Shown piece by piece: positions 20,801 to 29,032 of a DNA stretch of 64,000 nucleotides. Below the pieces are notes generated by a model. The model made no database searches. It had not been told where the DNA came from and saw nothing but the letters and a program-made list of their open reading frames with translations. Where the stretch lies: the NCBI RefSeq assembly GCF_001310225.1, contig NZ_CP012898.1, forward strand, positions 2,914,001 through 2,978,000. Direction: 5' to 3'. Origin of the DNA: Pseudalgibacter alginicilyticus (GTDB taxonomy: Bacteria; Bacteroidota; Bacteroidia; Flavobacteriales; Flavobacteriaceae). Both the position numbers and the translations under genes were made by a program. The stretch's first letter is position 1; every line of letters starts with the position of its first letter.

Positions 20801-21231
20801 CAGAAGATATTAACAAAATTGAACTAAACGGTAGTTTAGATATTGAAGTTAACGGAAAAAATATAACTTTAGCACTTGATGATGTGGAAATTACATCACA
20901 AGATATTGAAGGTTGGTTGGTGGCTAATGAAGGTAATTTAACCGTTGCTTTGGATGTTACTATCACTGATGATTTACGAATGGAAGGCGTAGCTAGAGAG
21001 CTTGTAAACCGTATTCAGAATTTACGTAAGGATTCAGGTTTTGAAGTAACTGATAGAATAGATGTTAAATTGCAAAATGATAAGCAAATCGTTACTGCTA
21101 TAAATACTAATATGTCGTATATTAAAGCAGAAACTTTAATAGAAGAGTTAGAAATTATTGATATATTAGACGACGGTATAGAAATTGCTTTTGATGATGT
21201 AAATACCAAATTGTTTATCCAAAAACATTAA
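17827..21231 (+). CDS. ileS: Isoleucine--tRNA ligase, type 2 with altered GXHH signature
   Basis: Charges tRNA-Ile. The 1134-residue length, the Rossmann fold split by a CP1 editing domain (TTTPWTLPSNTAL, GIVHTAPTFGADD), the KMSKR loop at 682-686 and the anticodon-binding domain fit a type 2 (eukaryote-like) bacterial IleRS. The class I signature after PPSANGLP is G57-V58-H59-H60, a GXHH instead of the canonical HXGH; in related IleRS2 enzymes this swap is reported with mupirocin hyper-resistance. A degenerate -7 box TAAATTCG lies at 17795-17802. The gene is followed after 3 bases by a DksA-like gene and then lspA, a recurrent linkage. Confidence 0.98.
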   Translation: MSTKFPEYKGLDLPNVAEEILNYWQENNIFEKSVTTREGNETFVFFEGPPSANGLPGVHHVLARAIKDIFPRYKTMKGFQVKRKAGWDTHGLPIELGVEKELGITKEDIGKTISVEDYNAACRKAVMRYTDVWNNLTQKMGYWVDMDDPYITYKPKYMESVWWLLKEIYSKKLMYKGYTIQPYSPKAGTGLSSHEVNQPGAYQDVTDTTIVAQFKAIENTLPDFLQNEGDIHFIAWTTTPWTLPSNTALTVGPKIDYVLVETYNQYTFKPMNVILAKPLVSKQFDSRFKRVEEKSALLEYEDGDKKIPYYVVKEFKGKDLVGIKYEQLLPYALPNNNPENAFRVISGDFVTTEDGTGIVHTAPTFGADDALVAKQATPEVPPMLVKDENGNLVPLVDLQGKFRPEMGEYAGKYVKNEYYEEGDAPERSVDVEIAIKLKEENKAFKVEKYKHNYPHCWRTDKPILYYPLDSWFIKITDVKERMHELNTSINWKPTSTGTGRFGNWLANANDWNLSRSRYWGIPLPIWRTEDGKEELCIGSVEELKNEMQKAVEAGVLSKDIFADFEVGNNSEENYAKIDLHKNIVDEVVLVSPTGQKMFRESDLIDVWFDSGSMPYAQWHYPFENKDLIDKGTTFPADFIAEGVDQTRGWFYTLHAIGTMVFDSVAYKNVVSNGLVLDKNGQKMSKRLGNAVDPFETLGSYGADATRWYMISNANPWDNLKFDLEGIEEVKRKFFGTLYNTYSFFQLYANLDSFNYSEAEISVSKRPEIDRWILSELNTLIKKVDTFYAEYEPTKAARAISDFTQDYLSNWYVRLCRRRFWKGDYGQDKVSAYQTLYTCMETIAKLGAPIAPFFMDRLYLDLNKATQKETFESVHLSEFPKPDDALIDKSLERKMEAAQTISSLVLSLRAKEKIKVRQPLQKIMIPVTSVQQKEEILAISDLIKHEVNIKEIELLEEASDILVKQIKPNFKTLGPRFGKDMKAIAGLVTNFSAEDINKIELNGSLDIEVNGKNITLALDDVEITSQDIEGWLVANEGNLTVALDVTITDDLRMEGVARELVNRIQNLRKDSGFEVTDRIDVKLQNDKQIVTAINTNMSYIKAETLIEELEIIDILDDGIEIAFDDVNTKLFIQKH

Positions 21232-21234
21232 ATT

Positions 21235-21615
21235 ATGAGTACAGATGCGAACGTAAGATATTCAGATAAAGATTTAGCTGAATTCAAGATTTTAATAAAG
21301 GAAAAGATAGAAAAAGCAAAGCACGATTTAGAGCTTATTAAAAGTGCCTATATGAATGATCATAATAATGGTACTGATGATACATCGCCAACATTCAAAG
21401 CTTTTGATGAGGGTAGCGAAGTTATGAGTAAAGAGTCAAACTCTGCTTTGGCCATTCGTCAAGAAAAGTTTATTCGTGATTTAAAAAATGCTTTAATACG
21501 TATTGAAAACAAAACCTATGGTATTTGTCGAGTTACAGGAAAGTTAATTAACAAAGAGCGTTTAAAATTAGTGCCGCATGCTACGTTAAGTATTGAAGCA
21601 AAAAACATGCAATAA
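21235..21615 (+). CDS. TraR/DksA-like protein with degenerate zinc finger
   Basis: A 126-residue protein with the DksA layout: an N-terminal coiled-coil hairpin and a C-terminal globular part, YGICRVTGKLINKERLKLVPHATLSIEAK. DksA proteins bind the RNA polymerase secondary channel with ppGpp to reset transcription. Of the four zinc positions only Cys98 remains; the others are Thr101, Ser119 and Ala122. The fold could still form, as in cysteine-poor DksA homologues, without zinc. It lies 3 bases after ileS and before the terminator at 21639-21664, so it is the last gene of the ileS transcript. Confidence is high for the family, low for its exact activity. Confidence 0.9.
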   Translation: MSTDANVRYSDKDLAEFKILIKEKIEKAKHDLELIKSAYMNDHNNGTDDTSPTFKAFDEGSEVMSKESNSALAIRQEKFIRDLKNALIRIENKTYGICRVTGKLINKERLKLVPHATLSIEAKNMQ

Positions 21616-21638
21616 ATTATTTTTAAATTATATATTTG

Positions 21639-21664
21639 AAACGTCTCATTTTTGAGGCGTTTTT
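21639..21664 (+). terminator. Intrinsic terminator after the DksA-like gene
   Basis: AAACGTCTCA, a TTTT loop and TGAGGCGTTT form a 10-bp stem with one wobble pair, followed by a T-run. It lies 24 bases after the stop codon and separates ileS-dksA from lspA. Confidence 0.9.
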
Positions 21665-21716
21665 CATTTAAACACTTTTGTCATTTCTATAATAACCGAA
21701 GTCTAATAAGCAAAGC

Positions 21717-22337
21717 ATGTCCTTAAAAAAAGCCATTATTCTAATCATTATTGTTTTACTTATTGACCAAATAAGTAAAATATATATTAAAACAAATTTC
21801 CAACTTCAAGACAGTGTAGAAGTTTTTAAATGGTTTAAAATTTATTTTATTGAAAATGATGGGATGGCTTGGGGTACAAAAATTAGTGATTTTGCGACAT
21901 TTATTTCAGATAGAACAGCTAAGGTAGCATTAACAGTGTTTCGAGTTTTTGCCATTTTTGGAATTGGTTATTGGCTTGTAAATGCCGTGAAAAATAAAAA
22001 CTCTAAAATACTAGTGCTTTCAATTGCTTTAATATTTGCAGGAGCATTAGGTAATATTATAGATTCTGTTTTTTATGGAGTGCTGTTTAGTGATAGTTAC
22101 GGGCAAGTGGCTTCGTTTTTGCCAGAAACTGGAGGTTATGATCATTTACTTCACGGAAAAGTAGTAGATATGTTATATTTTCCACTATGGAAAGGCTTTT
22201 TACCTGAATGGTTACCTTTATGGGGTGGTGAGCATTTTATCTTTTTTAATCCAGTTTTTAATGTTGCCGATATGGCAATAAGTACCGGATTTATCATGTT
22301 AGTATTGTTTAATGGAAAGGCTTTTTCAAAACATTAA
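21717..22337 (+). CDS. lspA: Lipoprotein signal peptidase (signal peptidase II)
   Basis: Cleaves signal peptides of lipid-modified prolipoproteins in the inner membrane. The 206-residue protein has four membrane segments, an N-terminal IDQISKIYI motif, and the two catalytic aspartates in GNIIDS (Asp116) and FNVADMAIS (Asp185). It is longer than the E. coli enzyme (164 residues) because of an expanded periplasmic loop between the two Asp residues (about 120-178), as is usual in Bacteroidota. Several lipoproteins encoded in this window would be its substrates. It lies after the terminator of the ileS unit, so it needs its own promoter. Confidence 0.97.
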   Translation: MSLKKAIILIIIVLLIDQISKIYIKTNFQLQDSVEVFKWFKIYFIENDGMAWGTKISDFATFISDRTAKVALTVFRVFAIFGIGYWLVNAVKNKNSKILVLSIALIFAGALGNIIDSVFYGVLFSDSYGQVASFLPETGGYDHLLHGKVVDMLYFPLWKGFLPEWLPLWGGEHFIFFNPVFNVADMAISTGFIMLVLFNGKAFSKH

Positions 22338-22391
22338 ATAATAGAAAACATTTACTATCTTTATAGAACTATTCTTCCAAATTTTCAATTA

Positions 22392-24278
22392 ATGAAAGGT
22401 AAATCGTTATTCGTAATTTCATGTTTATTATTTATTTCTAACATAGCTTTATCTCAAAATACGTTTGATATTATTTTTAATGCGAAGGATAGAGATCAAA
22501 AATGTAAAGAATGTATTCAGGCTTTTCGTCAAAAACCTAAGGAAGTCCGGTATTCTATAATTAGAGAAAATAACGACCTTTATTTTGAAATAAACAATAA
22601 AAATTGGTTTCTTTTAGTTTTTAAAAATCCAGATGATGGTATTGCTATAGATGTTGTTTTAAAAGATCGATATGCCTGTGAGAACGAATCTCTTAGTAAA
22701 AACCAAATATTAGGCTCGTTACTTAAGCCTGTTTATTCCGAAGAATTAAAAAGTGGTTTGATTTCTACAGAACAGAATGTATTTAGGGTAAAAGTAGGCG
22801 AAATACCTAAAGAAATTATTAAGAACGACTTAGAATATAACATCTTATTCCTAGGGAAAAAAAATCTTTGCCAATATTATGTAACTTATGATTTAGATTA
22901 CTATTCATGGGGTTTATTAGACATGGGTTTATATTTAGATTTTTTAACCTATGACACCAAACAAATAAGGTCTTCTGCAAACGAAAGTACTACGATTGAA
23001 AACAAAGCATTAAAATTTATAATTCCTTTTGAGAAAAACAAAGCCGATTATTCTCAAGCCTATATAAAACCAATTTTTGATACATTAAAGCTTACTGATT
23101 ATGATATCAAGTCTTTAAATATAAAGGCATATTCATCTATTGAAGGAGCGTCTAGTCGTAATGCAGAACTACAAGAACAACGAGCAAATAATATTGTTTC
23201 TGCATTGCAAAAGATTCAACAACCTACTATTGAAAGAGTTGTCTCTTCGTCAGAAAATTGGGTTGAATTCTTTAATGATATTGGGGGAACTAAATATGAG
23301 TATTTAAAGTCCTTATCTAAAAACGAAGTTCGAAAATTAATGATAGGAAATATGGCTAAAGAAATGGAAAATATCTTAAAAAACCATAGAAAAGCAGTGG
23401 TGGAATTAGAGTTAGAAAAAAAGCTAAAGCATAAAAGCGAATCTACTTCTTTACTGTTAGCCGATTTTAATACATCAATATCTGAAGAAAAACTTGAAAG
23501 AGCAAAAGAGATTCAAAATTCAATTTTTGATAAAATTAAAGCACAAGAAACTTCTGTAGAGTCTTTACAAGAAATGGTGATACCAAAACAAGCTAAATAT
23601 GCCCAATTAATCAATAAAAACTTAGTTTATAAGTATGTTTTAGACGAACGTTTAGCATTGGTTGTTTATAATGAATTGCTTGAACTTGAAAAACTTGTAC
23701 CAAATGATGCAAAGGTAAAATATAACATAGTTGCACTTCAAATAAAATTATTGAGATATAAGGCTATAGGGATTGATGAATCTAATTTAATAAGGGATAT
23801 AAATGCGCTAAGGAAGTATGGAATTAATAAATCGCTTATTACAAGAATGATGGTAAATTTCCATATAGTTGTTGCTGATAAATTTATGAAAAATAGCGAT
23901 TTTAATAATAAAGAGAAATCTGTTGATTTTGTAAATAGTAATTACAAAAAGTTCCCTTTGTCTAATTATGATTATTTGAGTTTAGCTCAGTTTTTTAGTT
24001 TTTATGGTAATTATAATTTAGCAGTGGAGTTGCTCGAAAGAAAAGCAAGAAGTATAGATATTGATGAGAATTTATTGTTTTACTATTTAAACCTAACATT
24101 AATTGATAAGGAACTAACCAAAGATTCCAATTACCGAACCATTTTACTAAATGCTTATAATATGAATAAAGAACGGTTTTGCAAACTGTTTAATTCTACA
24201 GATAAAGGTGGAGTAACATTTCAGCTGTTAGAGAATCCATATTTGCGAAATACATATTGTGAGAATTGCGATAATTAA
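22392..24278 (+). CDS. Secreted protein with OmpA-like domain, hypothetical
   Basis: A 628-residue protein with a signal peptide ending NIALSQ. An N-terminal region of about 200 residues contains a Cys pair (QKCKECIQAF) of unknown role. A segment near residues 245-275 (IKAYSSIEGASSRNAELQEQRANNIVSAL) matches the peptidoglycan-binding OmpA C-terminal pattern. The remaining half is helical and TPR-like, ending NTYCENCDN. A periplasmic, cell-wall-linked role is likely. Its last 4 bases overlap the end of the convergent 5-formyl-THF cyclo-ligase gene, so there is no room for a terminator between them. I do not recognise a named family for the full protein. Confidence 0.78.
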   Translation: MKGKSLFVISCLLFISNIALSQNTFDIIFNAKDRDQKCKECIQAFRQKPKEVRYSIIRENNDLYFEINNKNWFLLVFKNPDDGIAIDVVLKDRYACENESLSKNQILGSLLKPVYSEELKSGLISTEQNVFRVKVGEIPKEIIKNDLEYNILFLGKKNLCQYYVTYDLDYYSWGLLDMGLYLDFLTYDTKQIRSSANESTTIENKALKFIIPFEKNKADYSQAYIKPIFDTLKLTDYDIKSLNIKAYSSIEGASSRNAELQEQRANNIVSALQKIQQPTIERVVSSSENWVEFFNDIGGTKYEYLKSLSKNEVRKLMIGNMAKEMENILKNHRKAVVELELEKKLKHKSESTSLLLADFNTSISEEKLERAKEIQNSIFDKIKAQETSVESLQEMVIPKQAKYAQLINKNLVYKYVLDERLALVVYNELLELEKLVPNDAKVKYNIVALQIKLLRYKAIGIDESNLIRDINALRKYGINKSLITRMMVNFHIVVADKFMKNSDFNNKEKSVDFVNSNYKKFPLSNYDYLSLAQFFSFYGNYNLAVELLERKARSIDIDENLLFYYLNLTLIDKELTKDSNYRTILLNAYNMNKERFCKLFNSTDKGGVTFQLLENPYLRNTYCENCDN

Positions 24279-24838
24279 AAGCTATAAATTTTCTTGGCTG
24301 TTACGCAATAATCCAACGGGATATCACTTTTAAAAACATCTAAAACCTCATTTTCAGCTTCAAAAAAAGAGAGACCAATTTTTATAGTATGAGGTTTGCA
24401 GTTGGCTAAAAAGCAGTCGTAAAATCCTTTGCCATAACCTACTCGATTTCCATGGGTATCAAAAGCTAAAAGAGGAATAAAAACTACTTCAATTTTATCT
24501 GAAGCAATAGGAATGCCATCCACAGGTTCAGGAATGTTGTATTTATTTTTTTTAATAAGTGTGTTGTCTGTTAAAAGGAAATGAGTCATTTCACCTGTTT
24601 TAAAATTACTTTTAGAAATAATGATATGCTTGTCTTTTCCAGATAAAATATTCAAAATATAATCTGTATCTACTTCTTTTTGTTCTTCAATAGAAAGAAA
24701 AATATGGTAGAAGGAAAATTCCCAAACAGGTAATTTTAAAAGTTGATTTGCAATAGATAAACTTAAATGGTCCACTTGGTTTTCAGACAAATTGTTACGA
24801 AGTGCTTTATATTTTTTTCGTAATTCAGTTTTGGTCAT
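24275..24838 (-). CDS. 5-formyltetrahydrofolate cyclo-ligase
   Basis: Converts 5-formyl-THF to 5,10-methenyl-THF with ATP, recycling an inhibitory folate. The 187-residue protein shows the N-terminal KTELRKKYKALR, the substrate region FIPLLAFDTHGNR and the glycine-rich nucleotide motif VGYGKGFYD (132-141), all at family-typical positions. It is the last gene of a four-gene minus-strand unit; its start overlaps the stop of the M14-type gene by one base, implying translational coupling. The 3' end overlaps the convergent OmpA-like gene by 4 bases. A metabolic link to the upstream RimK genes is not obvious. Confidence 0.95.
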   Translation of the reverse strand: MTKTELRKKYKALRNNLSENQVDHLSLSIANQLLKLPVWEFSFYHIFLSIEEQKEVDTDYILNILSGKDKHIIISKSNFKTGEMTHFLLTDNTLIKKNKYNIPEPVDGIPIASDKIEVVFIPLLAFDTHGNRVGYGKGFYDCFLANCKPHTIKIGLSFFEAENEVLDVFKSDIPLDYCVTAKKIYSF

Positions 24839-25812
24839 TACCGTTTTAATTTTGATGATATATGAAATAATGCATCCCCTTGATATACAATTGGTGATTC
24901 GTTTACATTAATAATATAGCCTGAATTTTGAGCTTTTACAAACTGATTAAATTTTCCATATGGGTCGGTAATATTACCTATTACATCCCCTTTTTTAATT
25001 AGGCTTCCAATAGGAATGGATGCTCTAAACATACCAGAAAAATTAGCGCGTTGCCATCTGCTTTCATTTATAAATACACACTCTTTTTTTGGTTTTGACA
25101 CAGTGAATTTAGTGTTTAACATACCTAAAAAATGTAATACACGTTTGGAACCATTTACACCAGAGTTGGTAATAACATCATCTATATGGAATGATTTTCC
25201 ACCTTCAAAAAGCAACATAGGTTTTCCTAATTTAAAGCAGGTGTCTCTAAAGGATTTATTTAGGTTTTTTGAGTACAAAACAAAAGGCGCTCCAAAAACT
25301 TTAGCTAAATTATTTAGTTGTTTGTTTTCTTTTATAATGCGAATTTGTGGGGCATTAAAACGCCCAGAACCTCCCGTATGAAAATCTATGATATAATCTA
25401 CATTTGGAATCACATCATGTATCAATTTGTGGGCAACACGACTTGCTAATGAGCCATCAATTGTACCAGGGAATACCCGGTTTAAATCTCTGCCATCAGG
25501 AAATTCCCGTTTTAAATTTATAAATCCAAAAATATTGATTACAGGAATACAAATAATAGTCCCTATTTTTGGTTTGTTAATGCCTTTGGCAATAAGTTGC
25601 CTTACTATTTCTACGCCATTTACTTCGTCGCCATGAATACCTGCTGTAAACAAAACAGTGGGACCTGGTTTTTTTGACCGTTCTATAATAATAGGAACAT
25701 CTACAGAAGAGGATGTATGTAGTTTTGCAACATCAAAATTGATTTCCTTGCTTTCGCCAGGATGAATTTTGGTGTTTAAAATAGTTAATATGCTATTTTT
25801 TTGGACTATCAT
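24838..25812 (-). CDS. Succinylglutamate desuccinylase/aspartoacylase family protein (M14-like)
   Basis: A 324-residue zinc-dependent amide hydrolase of the AstE/ASPA branch of the M14 fold. Visible residues are the zinc pair in GIHGDEVNG (His60, Glu63), the substrate motif DGRDLNRVFPG (106-116) and the third ligand in DFHTG (His145). The C-terminal third (GMFRASIPIGSLIKKGDVIGNITDPYG) resembles a biotinyl-lipoyl-like barrel. The gene starts directly after the rimK stop and overlaps the cyclo-ligase gene by one base. Its position next to RimK suggests it removes or trims acyl or glutamyl groups linked to RimK's product, but the substrate is not known. Confidence 0.9.
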   Translation of the reverse strand: MIVQKNSILTILNTKIHPGESKEINFDVAKLHTSSSVDVPIIIERSKKPGPTVLFTAGIHGDEVNGVEIVRQLIAKGINKPKIGTIICIPVINIFGFINLKREFPDGRDLNRVFPGTIDGSLASRVAHKLIHDVIPNVDYIIDFHTGGSGRFNAPQIRIIKENKQLNNLAKVFGAPFVLYSKNLNKSFRDTCFKLGKPMLLFEGGKSFHIDDVITNSGVNGSKRVLHFLGMLNTKFTVSKPKKECVFINESRWQRANFSGMFRASIPIGSLIKKGDVIGNITDPYGKFNQFVKAQNSGYIINVNESPIVYQGDALFHISSKLKR

Positions 25813-26688
25813 TTATTTTCTGTTACGTTCAATATATGTGATAATATTTTTAGCGATATTTTTCCCAGTAGCATCTTCTATTCCTTCCAAACCGGGAGTA
25901 GAATTGACTTCTAAAAGTAGAGGGCCACGGGATGATTGTAACATGTCTACCCCACAAACAGGTAATTTTAATACGCGTGAAGCATTTTGAGCCAATCGCA
26001 GTTCGTCTTCGCTAAGTTTAATAATATTAGCAGAGCCACCACGATGTAAATTAGAGCGAAATTCACCTTCTTTTCCTTGGCGTTTCATAGCGCCAACTAC
26101 ATGCCCATCAACAATCAAGGCTCTAAGGTCAGCGCCTTTGGCCTCTTTTATAAATTCTTGAACAATAACACGGGCTTCAAGGCCGTTAAAAGCTTCTAAA
26201 ACAGATTCAGCAGCATTTTTTGTTTCAGCCAAAACCACCCCCAAACCTTGAGTGCCTTCTAATAATTTTATAATAACAGGAACGCCACCTACGTGTTCAA
26301 TAACTTCTTCAACATCTCTGGAATAATTGGTAAATACCGTTTTTGGCATGCCTATTCCCGCTTTGCTTAAACGTTGTAAGCTTCGCAATTTATCTCTAGA
26401 ACGTTGTATGGCATCGGAGGTTGCAATGGTAAATACATTCATCATTTCAAATTGACGAACCACTGCGCATCCATAAAAGGTAATAGATGCACCAACTCTT
26501 GGAATAACGGCATCTACATAATCTAAATACCGGTCTTTATAATAAATGGTAGGTTTTTCTTTTTCAATAATAATATCGCATTTAAGCGGGTCAATAATTT
26601 CAACAGCATGTCCTCTTTTTTTCGCTTCTTCAAACAATCTTTGTGTAGAATATAGTTGAGGGTTTCTAGATAATATAACAATGTTCAT
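25813..26688 (-). CDS. rimK: RimK-type ATP-grasp glutamate ligase (ribosomal protein S6 modification)
   Basis: ATP-grasp ligase that in E. coli adds glutamates to the C-terminus of ribosomal protein S6 and can make poly-glutamate. The 291-residue protein matches full-length RimK: N-terminal [26 protein letters not shown]-type preATP domain, [11 protein letters not shown], the ATP-grasp core [17 protein letters not shown], and the metal-binding end [15 protein letters not shown]. It starts inside the stop of the RimB-like gene (4-base ATGA overlap) and ends immediately before the M14-type gene, so the three are almost certainly one functional unit. Confidence 0.95.
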   Translation of the reverse strand: MNIVILSRNPQLYSTQRLFEEAKKRGHAVEIIDPLKCDIIIEKEKPTIYYKDRYLDYVDAVIPRVGASITFYGCAVVRQFEMMNVFTIATSDAIQRSRDKLRSLQRLSKAGIGMPKTVFTNYSRDVEEVIEHVGGVPVIIKLLEGTQGLGVVLAETKNAAESVLEAFNGLEARVIVQEFIKEAKGADLRALIVDGHVVGAMKRQGKEGEFRSNLHRGGSANIIKLSEDELRLAQNASRVLKLPVCGVDMLQSSRGPLLLEVNSTPGLEGIEDATGKNIAKNIITYIERNRK

Positions 26689-27110
26689 AATGTTTTTAAA
26701 TTAAAAGATACTTGCTGTAAATCTACATCTACTATAAATTTACGTTTTAAAAATTGTTTGCCTATTAATACAGGAAACTTCATGTCGTCTCGCGTACTTA
26801 ATGTTAAATTGATTTTATATGTTTTTCCAAAAATGAGAACTTCAGATTTAATTTTATATCTATTTTCTTTAAAACCATTACTGCTTTTAACATTGGTGCG
26901 AGAAAATGTATCAAAAACGACTTCTTTTCCACTAAAATTAGGATGGTTTTTGCTATAAAAAGTACATCTTAAGCGATTTCCTTCTTCTGTTATTTTAGAA
27001 CAATGTATGGCAGAGGTATAGGCTCCCGTGTCAATTTTAACATCAATGTCAAATAAATTGAGTTTTGGAAAGTCTATTTTATCAACACTACCAATAATTT
27101 TTTTGCTCAT
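26685..27110 (-). CDS. RimB-like retropepsin-fold protease (RimK/LysX family)
   Basis: A 141-residue protein with the single-domain aspartic protease signature DTGA at 27-30 within [17 protein letters not shown], followed by beta-rich sequence and [16 protein letters not shown]. This matches the family annotated as ATP-dependent zinc protease or RimB, often encoded with RimK. In Pseudomonas RimB is reported to proteolyse glutamate-tailed S6. Retropepsins act as dimers, which fits one DTGA per chain. It is the first gene of the unit; its stop overlaps the rimK start by 4 bases. The 127-base divergent gap to uvrC must hold the promoter. Confidence 0.88.
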   Translation of the reverse strand: MSKKIIGSVDKIDFPKLNLFDIDVKIDTGAYTSAIHCSKITEEGNRLRCTFYSKNHPNFSGKEVVFDTFSRTNVKSSNGFKENRYKIKSEVLIFGKTYKINLTLSTRDDMKFPVLIGKQFLKRKFIVDVDLQQVSFNLKTL

Positions 27111-27225
27111 TTTAGGTTTTTAAAAGGAATGCAAGGTATTAAAATAGTGGTTTAATAAAACATTTTATAAAAAAAGTTTAATAGATTTATCAGGGTGTAA
27201 TTCTATAATAAAATATTAAAATAAT

Positions 27226-27233
27226 TATCTTTG
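27226..27233 (+). promoter_or_regulatory. uvrC -7 box
   Basis: TATCTTTG matches TAnnTTTG exactly and ends four bases before the uvrC ATG, the same layout as before panD. The transcript would be leaderless or nearly so. A clear -33 TTG at standard spacing was not found. Confidence 0.55.
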
Positions 27234-27237
27234 AAGT

Positions 27238-29031
27238 ATGCCTGAAACAACCTTAGAGTTACAACTAAAAACGCTGCCAAATGCTCCAGGAGTTTATCAA
27301 TATTATGATGAGGAGGGAACGATTTTGTATGTTGGAAAAGCTAAGAATTTAAAAAAAAGAGTCAGTTCTTATTTTACAAAAACTCATGATAATGGAAAAA
27401 CTCGGGTACTTGTAAAAAAAATAGTTAGCATTAAGCACATTGTCGTTGATACAGAAACAGATGCCTTGTTATTGGAGAATAATTTAATAAAAAAGCATCA
27501 GCCGCGCTACAACGTTATGCTAAAAGATGACAAGTCTTATCCGTGGATTTGCATAAAAAAAGAACGGTTCCCTCGAGTGTTTTCAACAAGACGTGTTTTT
27601 AAAGATGGTAGTGAATATTTTGGCCCTTATACTAGTATGAAAACGGTTTCTACTTTGTTGGATTTAATAAAAGGCTTGTATCATTTACGGACTTGCAATT
27701 ACGTTCTGTCTGAAGAAAATATAGAAAAAGGCAAATACAAAGTCTGCTTAGAATATCATTTAGGAAACTGTAAAGGGGCTTGCGAGGGTTTAGAAACAGA
27801 GGCGGAATATCAAGGGAATATTACAGCTATTAAAGAAATTTTAAAAGGGAATTTTAAAGATTCTTTATCGCAGTTTAAAGTACAAATGAAACAATATGCA
27901 AATGACTTAAAATTTGAAGAAGCTCAAAAAATAAAAGAAAAAATTGATGTTTTAGAAAATTACCAAGCAAAATCTACTATTGTAAACCCTAAAATAAGTA
28001 ATGTGGATGTGTTTTCTATCATGAGTGACGAAAGTTACGGATACGTTAATTTTTTGCAACTGTCCTATGGCTCCATTATTCGATCACACACTTTAGAGAT
28101 AAAAAAAAAATTGGAAGAAACGGATAAAGAATTGTTAGAGCTTGCCATTACAGAAATCAGACAACGTTTTCATTCTAAATCAAAAGAAATATATGTGCCT
28201 TTTAAGGTAGATTTAGGTGACAACATAAAAGTAACAATTCCTAAATTAGGAGATAAAAAACATATTCTTGATTTATCGCTCCGGAACGCTAAGTATTACA
28301 GAATGGAGCGTTTTAAACAAGTAAAAATCACAGACCCTGATAGGCATGTAAAACGGATTATGGCCCAAATGAAAGTAGATTTAAGACTTTCTGAAGAACC
28401 ACGTCACATCGAGTGTTTTGATAATTCCAATATTCAAGGTACTCACCCAGTGGCTGCATGTGTGGTGTTTAAAAATGGAAAACCAAGTAAAAAAGACTAT
28501 CGTCATTTTAATATTAAAACCGTGGAGGGACCAGACGATTTTGCCTCAATGGAAGAAGTAGTATACAGGCGTTATAAAAGAATGTTAGATGAAAACAAAT
28601 CGTTGCCACAGCTTATTATTATTGATGGAGGAAAAGGGCAATTGTCTTCAGCTTTAAAAAGTTTAGACGCTCTTAATTTAAGAAATAAAATAGCTATTAT
28701 CGGAATTGCTAAACGTTTAGAAGAATTATTTTACCCAGGTGATCCAATTCCCTTATATTTAGATAAAAAAAGTGAAACACTCAAAATTATACAACAATTA
28801 CGTAATGAAGCGCATCGTTTTGGAATTGAGCACCACAGAAATAGGCGTAGTAAAACGGCATTAAATACGGAGCTTGAAACCATTCCAGGTATTGGTGAAA
28901 AAACCACTGTAGACCTTTTAAAGCATTTTAAGTCTGTAAAGAGAGTTGCTAATGCTAAGTTAGATGAGTTGGAAGTAGTTGTTGGAGTTTCAAGAGCAAA
29001 GAAAATTTATAATTATTATCATACTAAATAA
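27238..29031 (+). CDS. uvrC: UvrABC system protein C (excinuclease subunit)
   Basis: Makes both incisions in nucleotide excision repair. The 597-residue protein has the N-terminal GIY-YIG nuclease domain (PNAPGVYQYYD at 14-24, ILYVGKAKNLKKR at 29-41), a Cys-containing segment (LGNCKGACEG), a UVR motif (QYANDLKFEEAQKIKEKI), the RNase H-like C-terminal nuclease (IECFDNSNIQGTHPVA, LIIIDGGKGQL) and a terminal helix-hairpin-helix (ETIPGIGEKTTVDLLKHF). All domains and the usual length are present. A patatin-like gene begins 1 base after its stop, so the pair is likely co-transcribed from the box at 27226. Confidence 0.98.
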   Translation: MPETTLELQLKTLPNAPGVYQYYDEEGTILYVGKAKNLKKRVSSYFTKTHDNGKTRVLVKKIVSIKHIVVDTETDALLLENNLIKKHQPRYNVMLKDDKSYPWICIKKERFPRVFSTRRVFKDGSEYFGPYTSMKTVSTLLDLIKGLYHLRTCNYVLSEENIEKGKYKVCLEYHLGNCKGACEGLETEAEYQGNITAIKEILKGNFKDSLSQFKVQMKQYANDLKFEEAQKIKEKIDVLENYQAKSTIVNPKISNVDVFSIMSDESYGYVNFLQLSYGSIIRSHTLEIKKKLEETDKELLELAITEIRQRFHSKSKEIYVPFKVDLGDNIKVTIPKLGDKKHILDLSLRNAKYYRMERFKQVKITDPDRHVKRIMAQMKVDLRLSEEPRHIECFDNSNIQGTHPVAACVVFKNGKPSKKDYRHFNIKTVEGPDDFASMEEVVYRRYKRMLDENKSLPQLIIIDGGKGQLSSALKSLDALNLRNKIAIIGIAKRLEELFYPGDPIPLYLDKKSETLKIIQQLRNEAHRFGIEHHRNRRSKTALNTELETIPGIGEKTTVDLLKHFKSVKRVANAKLDELEVVVGVSRAKKIYNYYHTK

Positions 29032-29032
29032 T

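Noticed and set aside
20583-21209. Minus-strand frames opposite the 3' part of ileS
   Set aside because: They are antisense to a conserved anticodon-binding domain and show no domain or start context.
21665-21716. GTCATTTC...CCGAAG segment before lspA as a dispersed repeat
   Set aside because: Only one short half resembles such elements; no second arm was found.
28979-29032. Upstream start of the patatin gene within uvrC
   Set aside because: The extension is uvrC sequence in another frame; TTG at 29033 gives a proper signal peptide.
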